In this document: positions 28,301 to 36,522 of the stretch, one piece after another | Layout: each line of letters begins with the position of its first letter | How positions within the stretch are numbered: the stretch's first letter is position 1 | NCBI GenBank assembly: GCA_023429135.1 | Contig: JAEYWD010000041.1 | Span: forward strand, 36,778-100,777 | DNA: 64,000 bases | Direction of reading: 5' to 3' | Source of the DNA: Bacteroidota bacterium | Lineage (GTDB): Bacteria; Bacteroidota; Bacteroidia; Bacteroidales; JAAUTT01 | Notes under the pieces: generated by a model | Seen by the model: the letters and a program-made list of their open reading frames with translations, nothing else | Told to the model about the DNA's origin: nothing | Database searches by the model: none | Position numbers and translations under genes: made by a program

Positions 28301-28704
28301 TTAGTTTCTTTCTTAACTCAGTGCAGGGAGGTAACGGTTATTTTATGGGAAGTAACTCTGGAGCACTGGTCGCCGGAGGAACTGATGAGGCTTATCGCTT
28401 AAACAGAACTGCTGTGAGAGCATATTGGAGACCAGATGCTCCTGTGAATAACGCTCCAGGAATGTATTACAGTCCATCAATAAATCCTGGCGTTTACCAG
28501 GACAAAAGTTATATTCGATTGCAGGATGTATCACTTTCATACGACTTCAGCAAAAACATACTTACTAAACTGTCCCTGTCAGGATTACAAGTGTATTTAA
28601 GCGGAAGGAACCTATATACATGGACTGATTGGGCTGGCTGGGATCCTGAAATAGGAGCTCCATTAATACGCAGTTTTATAGGCGGGGTAAAAGTAAGTTT
28701 TTAA
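25375..28704 (+). CDS. SusC/RagA TonB-dependent receptor with STN domain (PUL2)
   Basis: The 1109-aa outer-membrane transporter has the same order as the PUL1 receptor: basic leader and signal (to about 43), STN domain (about 45-122; VRELLDKIESESNYKFLYRS), carboxypeptidase-regulatory-like domain (about 132-205; ISGTITDASTGEPLPGVNIL), plug (EVVVIGYGTQKKKDLTGSIV; DNPLIVVDGIIYHG; ASAAAVYGSRSANGVIAITTK) and barrel ending FIGGVKVSF. The STN domain makes it a signalling transporter partnered with the upstream FecR and sigma. It is 56 bp before the chosen start of susD. Confidence 0.95.
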   Translation: MKKLSSIVRGRRKYCLKKTILIMKLFTLLLCVNLIHISANVYSQNERFTVKTDKIQVRELLDKIESESNYKFLYRSDYLNASYVKLDAHDLSIKELLTEVVKQTDINYKILDDKLIVVAPKSLMETQQLQISGTITDASTGEPLPGVNILIEGTTTGAITDQEGKYSLKLPSANSILVFSYIGYNSERIETGNRSIIDVSLIPNIENLNEVVVIGYGTQKKKDLTGSIVSVKLDRVDQTPTTDLSQALQGYTAGLNATGGSLAGEQGGLSIRGKTSLSASDNPLIVVDGIIYHGSTTDINVNDIASIDVLKDASAAAVYGSRSANGVIAITTKTGKTKKPTFNFNAYYGMQNLSNTKRTQIMDGEQYAMRLVDYYYQQNLYNWYKTKPASADARPVRPDVTDRNIVASYLRTAEEQANYLAGNEVDWIDEVTRTAPIQSYNLSVSGQTERTNYFLSTSYTDQKGILLNDEFKRLTFFSKFENKITDWFTVEFAPTYTHLDYSGIDVGMNYALQASPWGNIYDSDGKYPVYIAEESYVYHPLGHTLASNDNPSDNINLVLKGKISVPWIKGLNYEANYSNLYIFDSNASYYPKSIAEGSKTDGEANKSSSRERKWLFNNILSYDKILGNHKINVTTLFSRENLKGDGTTTVAKGFGNETLGFNAMELAETQTVSTSAWEENTISYMGRINYIYNSRYLITGTIRRDGFSGFGANNKFGNFPSVSLGWVVSEESFLRKFDWLDFLKVRLSYGINGNQGIGRYSSQATMGSNNTVFGGATAVGIYASSLGNNNLGWEKTASANTGLDFGFLNQRISGNIDFYQTNTTDVLVKRSVPKTTGYGDVWTNIGGIKNHGIEISLTTQNIKTSNFIWTSSFAYSRVRNEITKLYDDITEDIGNSWFVGEPISAIYGYNNIGVWQEEDLFNGTITNGFYPGQFKVKDLNNDGAITAEKDREIIGYSTPNYRISMNNVLTYKNITFSFFLNSVQGGNGYFMGSNSGALVAGGTDEAYRLNRTAVRAYWRPDAPVNNAPGMYYSPSINPGVYQDKSYIRLQDVSLSYDFSKNILTKLSLSGLQVYLSGRNLYTWTDWAGWDPEIGAPLIRSFIGGVKVSF

Positions 28705-28760
28705 TACATAGAGAGCTTATCAAACGAATGCCTGAAATAATTAAATTAAAATTCGAGCAA

Positions 28761-30467
28761 ATGAAAAAAAATAATTCAACATATCAGCTATTGAGAAAAG
28801 TGCTTAGTGGAATGTTTCTGTTCTTATTGGTATCTTCATGTAACGAAAGTGTCCTGGATGAAACCCCTGCTGATTTCATTTCAACTTCAAATGCATTTAA
28901 TTCACCATCGGACGTTGAACTTGGAGTTGTCGGTTTATATGCTTTTAACCGCACATGGTTTTCGGCAACTGAAGAAGAATATGCTTTTTGCCTTGTAGCT
29001 GTGGGCACTGATGTTGCTTACGAAGGAGAAGATCCTGCCGGAGGTGCCATGGGTAACTGGAGTACCCAGGTAACTCCTACCAGTGGGTATCCTAAATCTG
29101 TTTGGGAGAAATCGTACGACCTTATTCAACAATGTAATGTGATTCTTAAAGGTATCGAAAATGTCAAATGGGCCGACGAAAATAAGAAGAACTCTTACAT
29201 TTCGGAAACAAAATTCTTCAGGGCCTTTAATTACCGGATACTTGTAACGCTATTTGGTGGTGTCCCTCTTCAAACCGAACCAGTAAGTTCTGCCAAGACT
29301 GACTTTGTAAGAAGTTCAAAAGAAGATATATATGCCCTGATCGAAAGTGATCTTGCCTTTGCAACAGCTAACCTGCCAAAAAGAGGAGCTGAAGCTGCCG
29401 CTGGAAGAGCTACGCAGGGTGCGGCCTGGCATCTTCTTTCTGAAATATTTCTGATGCAAAAGAAATACCAGCTTGCTGTTGATGCAGCATCGCATGTTAT
29501 CAACGAGTATGGATATGGGTTAATGACCCAACGATTCGGAGCAAAACTGGGCAAGGATGTCTTTAAGAACGAAAATGTTTATTTTGATTTGTTTACCAAA
29601 GAAAACCAAAACCTTACATCAAACACTGAAGCCATCTGGGTAATACAAAACGATCCGGATATTACCGGCGGTGGGTATTATTGCGGAGAACGCGCCTATG
29701 GACCTGCTTATTTCAGATTAGGCAATACTCCCGATGGTAAGAAGGCCTTTCTTGGAGAATTGTATAATGGGGCATATACTGGCTACAGTGATACTTTAAG
29801 CCGCCCTGTTGCATGGTGTCGCCCGACAAACTACACAGCTTACAATATATGGCAGAGTGATTGGAGTAACGATTTCAGAAACTCGGAAGCTTGTATTAAA
29901 AGAAATTTCTACTTCGATAATCCTGCTTCGGCATATCATGGAAAGAAAATAGAATGGAGTCTGTACAACGGAAAAAGAACAAGTCCTTTCAAAGATACTA
30001 CCCAATATTTGTATCCTTTCTTTATGAAAGTGGCAACGCCTTTGGAGCACTACACCGACCTTGCCAGGTCTGGCGGAGGTGTCAATCATAAAGATCTTTA
30101 TGCAATGCGCCTGGCCGAAACTTATTTGTTACGCGCAGAAGGATACCTTGGATTAGGTAAAACCGATCTCGCAGCGAACGATATAAATAAAGTAAGAGAA
30201 CGTTCGAATGCCAAACCTATTTCGGCTGCAGATGTAACACTCGATTATATCCTCGACGAGCGGGCTCGTGAGCTTTATACTGAAGAATGGAGAATGATTA
30301 CACTTATGCGGTTAGGAAAACTAGTAGAAAGGGTTAGAAAATATAATGATAATCCGGGAAATCCAGGTGTAGGCATTCAGGATCGTCATAATCTCTGGCC
30401 AATTCCTCAAACGGAGATAGATTTGAATACAGGAGCTGTATTAGAACAGAATCCTGATTATAACTAA
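28761..30467 (+). CDS. SusD/RagB-family surface lipoprotein (PUL2)
   Basis: The 568-aa protein starts at the ATG at 28761 (MKKNNSTYQL), because the frame from 28728 adds a charged leader ahead of the signal peptide. The lipobox LVSSC places the lipidated Cys at 27. SusD signatures are CNESVLDETPADFIS at the mature N-terminus, KTKFFRAFNYRILV-like helical TPR segments, YLLRAEGYLGLGKTDLAANDINKVRERS, and the C-terminal LDERARELYTEEWRMITLMRLGKL and LWPIPQTEIDLN. It is partnered with the preceding SusC and followed by a palindromic repeat. Confidence 0.94.
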   Translation: MKKNNSTYQLLRKVLSGMFLFLLVSSCNESVLDETPADFISTSNAFNSPSDVELGVVGLYAFNRTWFSATEEEYAFCLVAVGTDVAYEGEDPAGGAMGNWSTQVTPTSGYPKSVWEKSYDLIQQCNVILKGIENVKWADENKKNSYISETKFFRAFNYRILVTLFGGVPLQTEPVSSAKTDFVRSSKEDIYALIESDLAFATANLPKRGAEAAAGRATQGAAWHLLSEIFLMQKKYQLAVDAASHVINEYGYGLMTQRFGAKLGKDVFKNENVYFDLFTKENQNLTSNTEAIWVIQNDPDITGGGYYCGERAYGPAYFRLGNTPDGKKAFLGELYNGAYTGYSDTLSRPVAWCRPTNYTAYNIWQSDWSNDFRNSEACIKRNFYFDNPASAYHGKKIEWSLYNGKRTSPFKDTTQYLYPFFMKVATPLEHYTDLARSGGGVNHKDLYAMRLAETYLLRAEGYLGLGKTDLAANDINKVRERSNAKPISAADVTLDYILDERARELYTEEWRMITLMRLGKLVERVRKYNDNPGNPGVGIQDRHNLWPIPQTEIDLNTGAVLEQNPDYN

Positions 30468-30483
30468 TATTCTGTATCCCAAG

Positions 30484-30532
30484 CTTCGACTCCGTTTAGA
30501 CTACCGCATTGTCAGTCCGGGTGGAGTCGAAG
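30484..30532. repeat. Palindromic CTTCGACTCC repeat
   Basis: CTTCGACTCC at 30484-30493 and its exact complement GGAGTCGAAG at 30523-30532 flank a 29-nt middle with GACT / AGTC. It sits 17 bp past the susD stop. A related GACTTCGCTCA / TGAGCGGAGTC pair occurs at 42126-42181, suggesting a dispersed REP-like family. Confidence 0.65.
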
Positions 30533-30698
30533 ACTATTCACAAGTATCATAACGCTAATTCAGGTTACCGCTTTAAATAACCAACCTGTTGTTAAAACGC
30601 TCAGCCAGGTTGGCCTACCGTTTCCTATTAGCAAAAATCTTAGTAATTAACAACAGCAGACCGGGATTTTCCCAATCAGAACTAAATAAATTTAATCC

Positions 30699-33600
30699 AT
30701 GAAAATAAGTTCTTTCCTAGTGTTTGTGGCCTTACTCAATCCTCTGATTATATTGGCTCAACCCAAGGACAAACGCTCTTCTTATAACATTTCTGACGAA
30801 AAGGTATTATATACCGTCGGATATTCCCATCTGGATACTGAGTGGAACTGGGACTATCCTATCAGTATTAACGAATTTATAAAAAATATCATGACCGAGA
30901 ATTTCCACATGTTTGAGAAATATCCCGATTATGTTTTCAACTTTACTGGCTCGCGCCGTTACAGGATGATGAAAGAATATTATCCCGATCTCTACAAAAA
31001 AGTTGGGTATTATATTCAGCAGGGTCGCTGGTACGTTTCTGGCTCTTCGGTTGACGAAGGCGAGGTAAATATGTCGTCTTCCGAGTCGCTTATACGGCAG
31101 GTACTATATGGTAATAATTATTTCCGTAGGGAATTCGGCACGGAAAGCTACGATTATATGTTACCCGATTGCTTTGGCTTCCTGGCGAACATGCCTTCTA
31201 TATGGAACCATTGCGGACTTCTGGGGTTCTCTACCCAGAAACTCACCTGGAGATCGGCTGTAGGTGTGCCATTTAACGTAGGTATGTGGTATGGCCCCGA
31301 TGGAAAAGGTATCGTTGCCGCCTTAAATGCTACCGACTACACTGGCTATGTTATCCCCCGACTTGATATTGACGACAGGTGGAATAAAAGGCTTGAAACC
31401 AATATGAAGAAAAATGGTTACTCTTTTGATTACAGATATTACGGCGTAGGAGACATGGGAGGCGCTCCCAGAGAAAAAGATGTAAAGAATGTGATCGGAA
31501 GCCTGAATAATGCTGATAGCAAGTTTAAAGTTATTCTTACTTCATCTGACCAAATGTTCAAAGATATTACTCCTGAAATACAAAATAAATTGCCCAGGTA
31601 TAAAGGCGATTTGTTATTAATAGAACACAGCGCCGGTTCCTTGACTTCACAGGCTTTTATGAAACGAATGAACCGTAAAAATGAGCTACTGGCTCAATCT
31701 GCGGAACAATTAGCCGCAATGGCCGATTGGAGAGGTTCGGTAGACTATCCTTTTACCCAGTTGAATAATGCCTGGGAGCTGGTATTGGGCAGCCAGTTTC
31801 ACGACATTCTGCCAGGTACCAGCATTCCCAAGGCTTATGAATATGCCTGGAACGATGAGTTTATTGCTGCCAATGGATTTGCAAATGTTTTGAAAAACTC
31901 GGTAACTGCTCTTTCATCCGAACTTAATACTGCATGTAAAGGAAGAGCGGTTGTTGTTTATAATCCCGTTGCAATCGACAGGGAAGATGTCGTTACAGCT
32001 CAACTGGAATATGATAAATTGCCTGAAAATATAATGGTACTTGATCCCAATGGACATATTGTTCCAAGTCAAATAATTGGCAAGGAAGGGAATAGTCTTA
32101 GGTTTATTTTTCTTGCCAAAACGCCTTCAACGGGGTTAGCTGTTTACGAAGTGCGAGAACATAGTGCAAAAGGCTTAGTAAAGTCTGAATTAAGAATAAG
32201 CGATAAGTCTATAGAAAACGGTTTCTATAGTATAACAATAAAATCTAATGGTGATATTGCCAGCATCTTCGATAAGAAAAATAACAAAGAACTGTTATCT
32301 AAACCTGCCCGACTCGAATTTCAGTCGGAAGAATCTCACGAATGGCCAGCATGGAACATGGACTGGAAGGAACGCCAGAAACCTCCTTTCGACTTTATGG
32401 ACAAGGAAACCTCAACACGCATTTTAGAAAATGGGCCGGTTCGTGTTGCTCTGGAAGTAAAACGTAAAGGGCAAAACTCAGAAATTATCCAAATACTTAG
32501 CCTTTCTGCAGGAGAGGCCGGAAAGCGTCTTGAGATAAATAATATGCTCAATTGGCAATCTAAAGGAGTTAGCCTGAAAGCTTCTTTTCCTCTGGTCGCG
32601 AGCAACGATTCTGCTACCTACAACATGGAAGTTGGCACAATACAAAGAGGAAACAATAACGAACGCAAGTTTGAAGTACCTTCCAAAGAATGGTTTGATC
32701 TTACTGATAAATCATCTCAATTTGGCGTTTCTGTTCTCGAAGATTGTAAATACGGTTCGGATAAACCCGATGACAATACTTTACGTTTGACTCTGATGTT
32801 TACTCCAAAAGTTGATAAGCGTTATGTTGTACAAGGATCACAGGACTGGGGACTGCATACATTTAAATATGGCATTTATGCACATAAAGGCGATTGGAAA
32901 GACGGACTTACACATTGGCAGGCAAAATTTCTGAATCAACCTTTAATGGCTTTTGAGGCTCCAAAACATGAAGGAGCTGGGGGCAAAACGGTTTCCTGGC
33001 TGCAAATCAATAATCCCCAGGTTGGGGTAATGGCTTTTAAGAAAATGGAAGACTCAGAGTATTATATTGTTCGTGTCAACGAATTGCTAGGAAAAGACAT
33101 CAAAGAAGTAAATATCAAATTCCCTGCAAAAATTGCCGATGCCTATGAAGTAGACGGTCAGGAAAAGAAAATTGGAAAAGTTGACTTTTTTGGTGAAAAT
33201 ATCAATATAGATCTGCCTCATTTTACAATCCGGACATTTGCCGTAAAACTTCGCCCTCCAGCCGGTAATCCTGCTAAGCCGCAACAAATTACCCTAAGTT
33301 TGCCATACAATCTCGATGCTTTTAGTTTTGACGATAACAGGGATGATGGTAATTTTGATTACCGTGTTAGTATGCCGGCTGAACTTATCCCTGCTGAAAT
33401 AACCAATGGAAATATTCATTTCACTATGGGAAAAACTGCCGATGATAAAGATAATGCGATTAACTGCAAAGGACAGAAACTTGAAATACCTGCCGGCAAC
33501 TATACCTGCCTCTATATCCTCGCTTCGGCTAAGAAGGATACTTCAGGCGAATTTATCTTCGACAATGCTTCATCTTGTAATTTAAAGATTCAGAATTGGA

Positions 33601-33941
33601 CGGGATATATTGGACAGTTTTACAATCGAAAGTTTGCCCAGGATCAGGTAACAGTGACAAAGCTTGCAAGTCCATATTCAAAAGGGGGAAATATTGCATG
33701 GTTTGCGTCACACAAGCATAATGCTTATCCATCTAAAAATGATGCCTACCAATATTGTTACATATATAAATACAAAATTGATCTGCCAAAGAATGCTAAA
33801 AGTATTACACTGCCTTTAAATGAGTCTATACGGATTTTTGCTATTACTGCCGTACGAGAAATTGCCGGCGACCTAATACCTTTGCAACCTATGTATGAAA
33901 ATTTCGAGGGTTTTACCCCTGTCGAGCTAAGAAATAATTAG
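30699..33941 (+). CDS. GH38-family alpha-mannosidase
   Basis: The 1080-aa secreted hydrolase has a signal peptide to about residue 21 (IILAQ). The GH38 N-terminal domain opens with YSHLDTEWNWDY (about 43-54), whose His and Asp bind the catalytic zinc, and MLPDCFGFLANMPSI carries the family's nucleophile Asp. GSQFHDILPGTSIPKAYEYA is the conserved middle-domain His/Asp segment. A beta-sandwich C-terminal half follows (about 480-860), plus a ~200-aa extension with SLPYNLDAFSFDDNRDDGNFD that may be a carbohydrate-binding or NEW3-like module. It is the only degradative enzyme in PUL2, suggesting mannose-containing glycans. Confidence 0.88.
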   Translation: MKISSFLVFVALLNPLIILAQPKDKRSSYNISDEKVLYTVGYSHLDTEWNWDYPISINEFIKNIMTENFHMFEKYPDYVFNFTGSRRYRMMKEYYPDLYKKVGYYIQQGRWYVSGSSVDEGEVNMSSSESLIRQVLYGNNYFRREFGTESYDYMLPDCFGFLANMPSIWNHCGLLGFSTQKLTWRSAVGVPFNVGMWYGPDGKGIVAALNATDYTGYVIPRLDIDDRWNKRLETNMKKNGYSFDYRYYGVGDMGGAPREKDVKNVIGSLNNADSKFKVILTSSDQMFKDITPEIQNKLPRYKGDLLLIEHSAGSLTSQAFMKRMNRKNELLAQSAEQLAAMADWRGSVDYPFTQLNNAWELVLGSQFHDILPGTSIPKAYEYAWNDEFIAANGFANVLKNSVTALSSELNTACKGRAVVVYNPVAIDREDVVTAQLEYDKLPENIMVLDPNGHIVPSQIIGKEGNSLRFIFLAKTPSTGLAVYEVREHSAKGLVKSELRISDKSIENGFYSITIKSNGDIASIFDKKNNKELLSKPARLEFQSEESHEWPAWNMDWKERQKPPFDFMDKETSTRILENGPVRVALEVKRKGQNSEIIQILSLSAGEAGKRLEINNMLNWQSKGVSLKASFPLVASNDSATYNMEVGTIQRGNNNERKFEVPSKEWFDLTDKSSQFGVSVLEDCKYGSDKPDDNTLRLTLMFTPKVDKRYVVQGSQDWGLHTFKYGIYAHKGDWKDGLTHWQAKFLNQPLMAFEAPKHEGAGGKTVSWLQINNPQVGVMAFKKMEDSEYYIVRVNELLGKDIKEVNIKFPAKIADAYEVDGQEKKIGKVDFFGENINIDLPHFTIRTFAVKLRPPAGNPAKPQQITLSLPYNLDAFSFDDNRDDGNFDYRVSMPAELIPAEITNGNIHFTMGKTADDKDNAINCKGQKLEIPAGNYTCLYILASAKKDTSGEFIFDNASSCNLKIQNWTGYIGQFYNRKFAQDQVTVTKLASPYSKGGNIAWFASHKHNAYPSKNDAYQYCYIYKYKIDLPKNAKSITLPLNESIRIFAITAVREIAGDLIPLQPMYENFEGFTPVELRNN

Positions 33942-33991
33942 AGAATCCCTCAAAAACAATTAAGAGTTTAATGTAGTAGTTTTAGTTGTTG

Positions 33992-34023
33992 AAAGCTGCT
34001 TGCTGTGAAGCCTGCAGCTTTTC
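33992..34023 (+). terminator. Hairpin terminator after the GH38 gene
   Basis: AAAGCTGC / GCAGCTTT is an 8-bp perfect stem with a 14-nt loop and ends TTTTC. It lies 50 bp past the stop codon and probably ends the PUL2 transcript. Confidence 0.6.
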
Positions 34024-34083
34024 TCATTGTTTATTTCTATTACGGTTTGGGATTGTTTTGCTCTCGTTTATTGTCAGGGCATT

Positions 34084-34161
34084 CTATTCTTCGGCAATCA
34101 TTTCGGTGTGATCGCAGAATCCTTCCAGAATCATATTCATTGCTGCAATTATTTTTCGCAT
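34084..34161 (-). pseudogene. N-terminal fragment of a RibD-C/DHFR-like protein
   Basis: A 25-codon minus-strand frame reads MRKIIAAMNMILEGFCDHTE and then MIAEE before a TAG. This matches, from memory, the start of dihydrofolate-reductase-like (RibD C-terminal) proteins, which usually go on for ~170 aa. What follows the stop is not recognisable. The intact family member lies just upstream on the same strand (34308-34874), so this is probably a truncated paralogue. Confidence 0.55.
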
Positions 34162-34307
34162 AGCATTGCTGTTTTGTAACCATAAAAATCTCGTGAATAA
34201 CCATCAGGTAAATAAAGTGTAAATACGAAAATCGTAATGGCAGAATACAAAATGTAAGGGTATATCCCTGGCATATCTTGCTGAGAGCATTACTTTTGCT
34301 TGTTCCT

Positions 34308-34874
34308 TTACTCTTTTCTGTAATGAAGTGCAATAACGCCTGATGTAAATGTTTTACTCTCCAGAAGTTTTAGTTTGACTTTGTCATTAACATTTTTAAA
34401 TAATGGAATACCTTCTCCTAATAAAATTGGATTTACAAAAATCCAAAATTCGTCAATTAATCCAAATTCTAAAAGAGAATGAGATGCTCCCGGACTACCG
34501 AAAATTAGTATGTTTTTCCCCGATTGTTGCTTTAATTGGGTTATTTTTTCCGGGAGATTGTTTCTTATAACTATGGTATTTTTTAATCCGGTGTCATCCA
34601 ATGTTTTTGATAGAACCACCTTTGCTACGTTTTTATACCAGATTGAGTGTTCTTTGTCGTGTTTGCTTGCATTGGGCTTTTCTCCGGCTTTAGGCCAATA
34701 TGCTTCCATCATTTGAAATGTTACCCGTCCATATAGCGCCGTATCGGCCTGGGCTGTCAGTGTTGAAACAAATTCAAATATTTCATCATTCACAGTTACC
34801 CAGTTCAATTCACCTTTTGTTCCGGCAACAAAACCATCAAGTGATGCATGCATAAAAAATACTAAGCTTCTCAT
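34308..34874 (-). CDS. Dihydrofolate reductase-like (RibD C-terminal) family protein
   Basis: The 188-aa cytosolic protein begins MRSLVFFMHASLDGFVAG, the typical strand and loop of YyaP/YwjB-type RibD_C proteins. It has ALYGRVTFQMMEAYWP (substrate and cofactor loop), KVVLSKTLDDTGLKNT, and a NADPH-binding GKNILIFGSPGASHSLLEFGLIDEF stretch. Such proteins are presumed NADPH-dependent reductases of unknown substrate. It is about 97 bp downstream of the ABC permease on the same strand, so it may be the last member of that operon. Confidence 0.85.
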   Translation of the reverse strand: MRSLVFFMHASLDGFVAGTKGELNWVTVNDEIFEFVSTLTAQADTALYGRVTFQMMEAYWPKAGEKPNASKHDKEHSIWYKNVAKVVLSKTLDDTGLKNTIVIRNNLPEKITQLKQQSGKNILIFGSPGASHSLLEFGLIDEFWIFVNPILLGEGIPLFKNVNDKVKLKLLESKTFTSGVIALHYRKE

Positions 34875-34971
34875 TGGGGTATCAGTTTTGTCTTAAAACA
34901 ATGCACCTGTCTTTTTTGTTTTGATCTGAAATTCAGTGTAGCTTTTCTGCTAAGGTCTTAGGGTAGTTTAA

Positions 34972-35739
34972 TTAAACACGCTTTTTATAAACTCGCATTG
35001 CAAACATATAGGCCACGAGCATAATTCCAACACACCACGCTAGTGCCAACCATATTTCGTTGCCTACCGGCTGATTATTGAGCAGTGCACGCAATGCGTT
35101 AACTATGGATGTTACAGGCTGATTTTCTGCAAATACACGAACTGCAGTGGGCATTGTATGAGTTGGCACAAACGCAGAGCTAATTAAAGGTAAAAGGTGA
35201 ATTGGATAGGCAATAGCAAGTGCGCCATCCTGCGTTTTTGCTGTCAACCCCGGAATAGCAGCTAACCATGTCAGAGCAAGCGTAAACAGCGCGAGTATAC
35301 CAACTACAGCAAGCCACGACAGTACTCCGGCTGGTGAGCGAAAGCCCATTATTAATGCAATAAGAACAATAATAGCGACTGAAACTGCATTGGATACCAA
35401 CGATACCAGTACATGTCCCCACAGTGCTGTAGAGCGGGCAATTGGCATGGAGTGAAACCGCTCAAATATGCCTCGTTGAACGTCGTTAAACAGGCGGTAA
35501 GATGTATAACCTATACTGTTTGCAATGGCCATTAGCAATACTCCAGGTAACAGGTAATTTATATAGTTTTCGGTACCCGACTGAATTGCTCCGCCCAGTA
35601 CATAAACAAACAGCAGCATAAGCGCTATTGGCATTATGGTAGCCGTTATGATTGTGTCCACACTACGGAAGTGATGACGCATGGAACGCCCAAGCATAAC
35701 ATTCAAATCCATGAAATAATAATTTTTTACCGTCGCCAT
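34972..35739 (-). CDS. ABC-2 type exporter permease (DrrB-like)
   Basis: The start at 35739 (MATVKNYYFMDL) lies one base after the ATPase stop. The longer frame overlaps the ATPase gene and lacks permease character. The 255-aa protein shows about six hydrophobic helices and the ABC-2 family order: SMRHHFRSVDTIITATIMPIALMLLFVYVL (first helices), YLLPGVLLMAI, YTSYRLFNDVQRGIFERFHSMPI (the conserved E-R-F/L cytoplasmic loop) and later helices to about 250. With the ATPase it forms a half-size exporter like the daunorubicin transporter DrrAB. The substrate is unknown. Confidence 0.9.
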   Translation of the reverse strand: MATVKNYYFMDLNVMLGRSMRHHFRSVDTIITATIMPIALMLLFVYVLGGAIQSGTENYINYLLPGVLLMAIANSIGYTSYRLFNDVQRGIFERFHSMPIARSTALWGHVLVSLVSNAVSVAIIVLIALIMGFRSPAGVLSWLAVVGILALFTLALTWLAAIPGLTAKTQDGALAIAYPIHLLPLISSAFVPTHTMPTAVRVFAENQPVTSIVNALRALLNNQPVGNEIWLALAWCVGIMLVAYMFAMRVYKKRV

Positions 35740-35740
35740 T

Positions 35741-36508
35741 TTACTTTCCCTCCTTTTTGCCAACAATTGCCAGAAATATTTCTTCCAGTGTCGGTTGTTT
35801 TTCAATAAATTCAACTTTCGCGGGAGGAAACAGTTTTTTCAGTTCCGCAAGTGTTCCATTCACTATAATCTTTCCGTTTTGAAGAATCGCTATCCTATCT
35901 GCGAGCTGTTCTGCTTCTTCTAAATACTGTGTGGTCAGAAATACAGTTTTGCCATTTTGAGAAAGCTCTTTAATGAACTTCCAAACTTCAATACGGGCCT
36001 CAGGATCAAGTCCTGTGGTTGGCTCGTCGAGGAAAATAAGCTGCGATTCTCCTGCAAGGCTCATAGCAATATCAAGTCGGCGCCGCATACCGCCTGAATA
36101 GGTGGAGACCCGACGGTCGGCGGCATCAGTCAGTCCGAAACGGCCCAACAATTCTTCTGCAACGCGACGAGGATTTTTTAGATGCCGCAGCCTGGCAATC
36201 ATAATAAGGTTTTCGCGTCCGGATAATATCTCGTCCACGGCTGCAAACTGACCGGTCAGACTGATTGACTGTCTCACATTATAAGGATTTGCCGCAACGT
36301 CGAATCCATTTACAATGGCAGCTCCGCTATCGTGCTTGAGCAGGGTGGTGAGAATCTTAACAATTGTTGTTTTGCCAGTACCATTTGAGCCCAACAGAGC
36401 GAAAATACTGCCTGCTTTTACTTCAAAATTCACACCTTCAAGGACAGTAACGCTTTTGTACGATTTTTTCAATCCTTTTACCGAAATGGCAATTTCATTC
36501 TGTATCAT
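35741..36508 (-). CDS. ABC transporter ATP-binding protein (DrrA-like)
   Basis: The 255-aa nucleotide-binding subunit has Walker A (LLGSNGTGKTTIVKI, about 37-51), the ABC signature YSGGMRRRLDIAMSLA, Walker B LIFLDEPTTGLDPEA and a D-loop/H-motif region (FLTTQYLEEAEQL, with Gln in place of the usual switch His). A DrrA-type C-terminal segment ends LEEIFLAIVG. It is 14 bp downstream of the HTH-pentapeptide regulator and 1 bp upstream of the permease, a tightly packed three-gene operon. Drug or metabolite export is the likely role. Confidence 0.9.
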   Translation of the reverse strand: MIQNEIAISVKGLKKSYKSVTVLEGVNFEVKAGSIFALLGSNGTGKTTIVKILTTLLKHDSGAAIVNGFDVAANPYNVRQSISLTGQFAAVDEILSGRENLIMIARLRHLKNPRRVAEELLGRFGLTDAADRRVSTYSGGMRRRLDIAMSLAGESQLIFLDEPTTGLDPEARIEVWKFIKELSQNGKTVFLTTQYLEEAEQLADRIAILQNGKIIVNGTLAELKKLFPPAKVEFIEKQPTLEEIFLAIVGKKEGK

Positions 36509-36522
36509 TATTCGTTTCCTCC

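Larger units (their letters stand above)
33942..34307. other. Intergenic region after PUL2
   Basis: This 366-bp region holds the GH38 terminator hairpin and the truncated RibD-C-like fragment, each listed separately. The rest shows no gene; a ~97-codon open frame across it has no protein-like features. Confidence 0.5.

Noticed and set aside
34040..34333. 97-codon minus-strand frame after the RibD-C-like gene
   Set aside because: Composition is not protein-like. A shorter frame inside it (34084-34161) carries the real family signal in another register.
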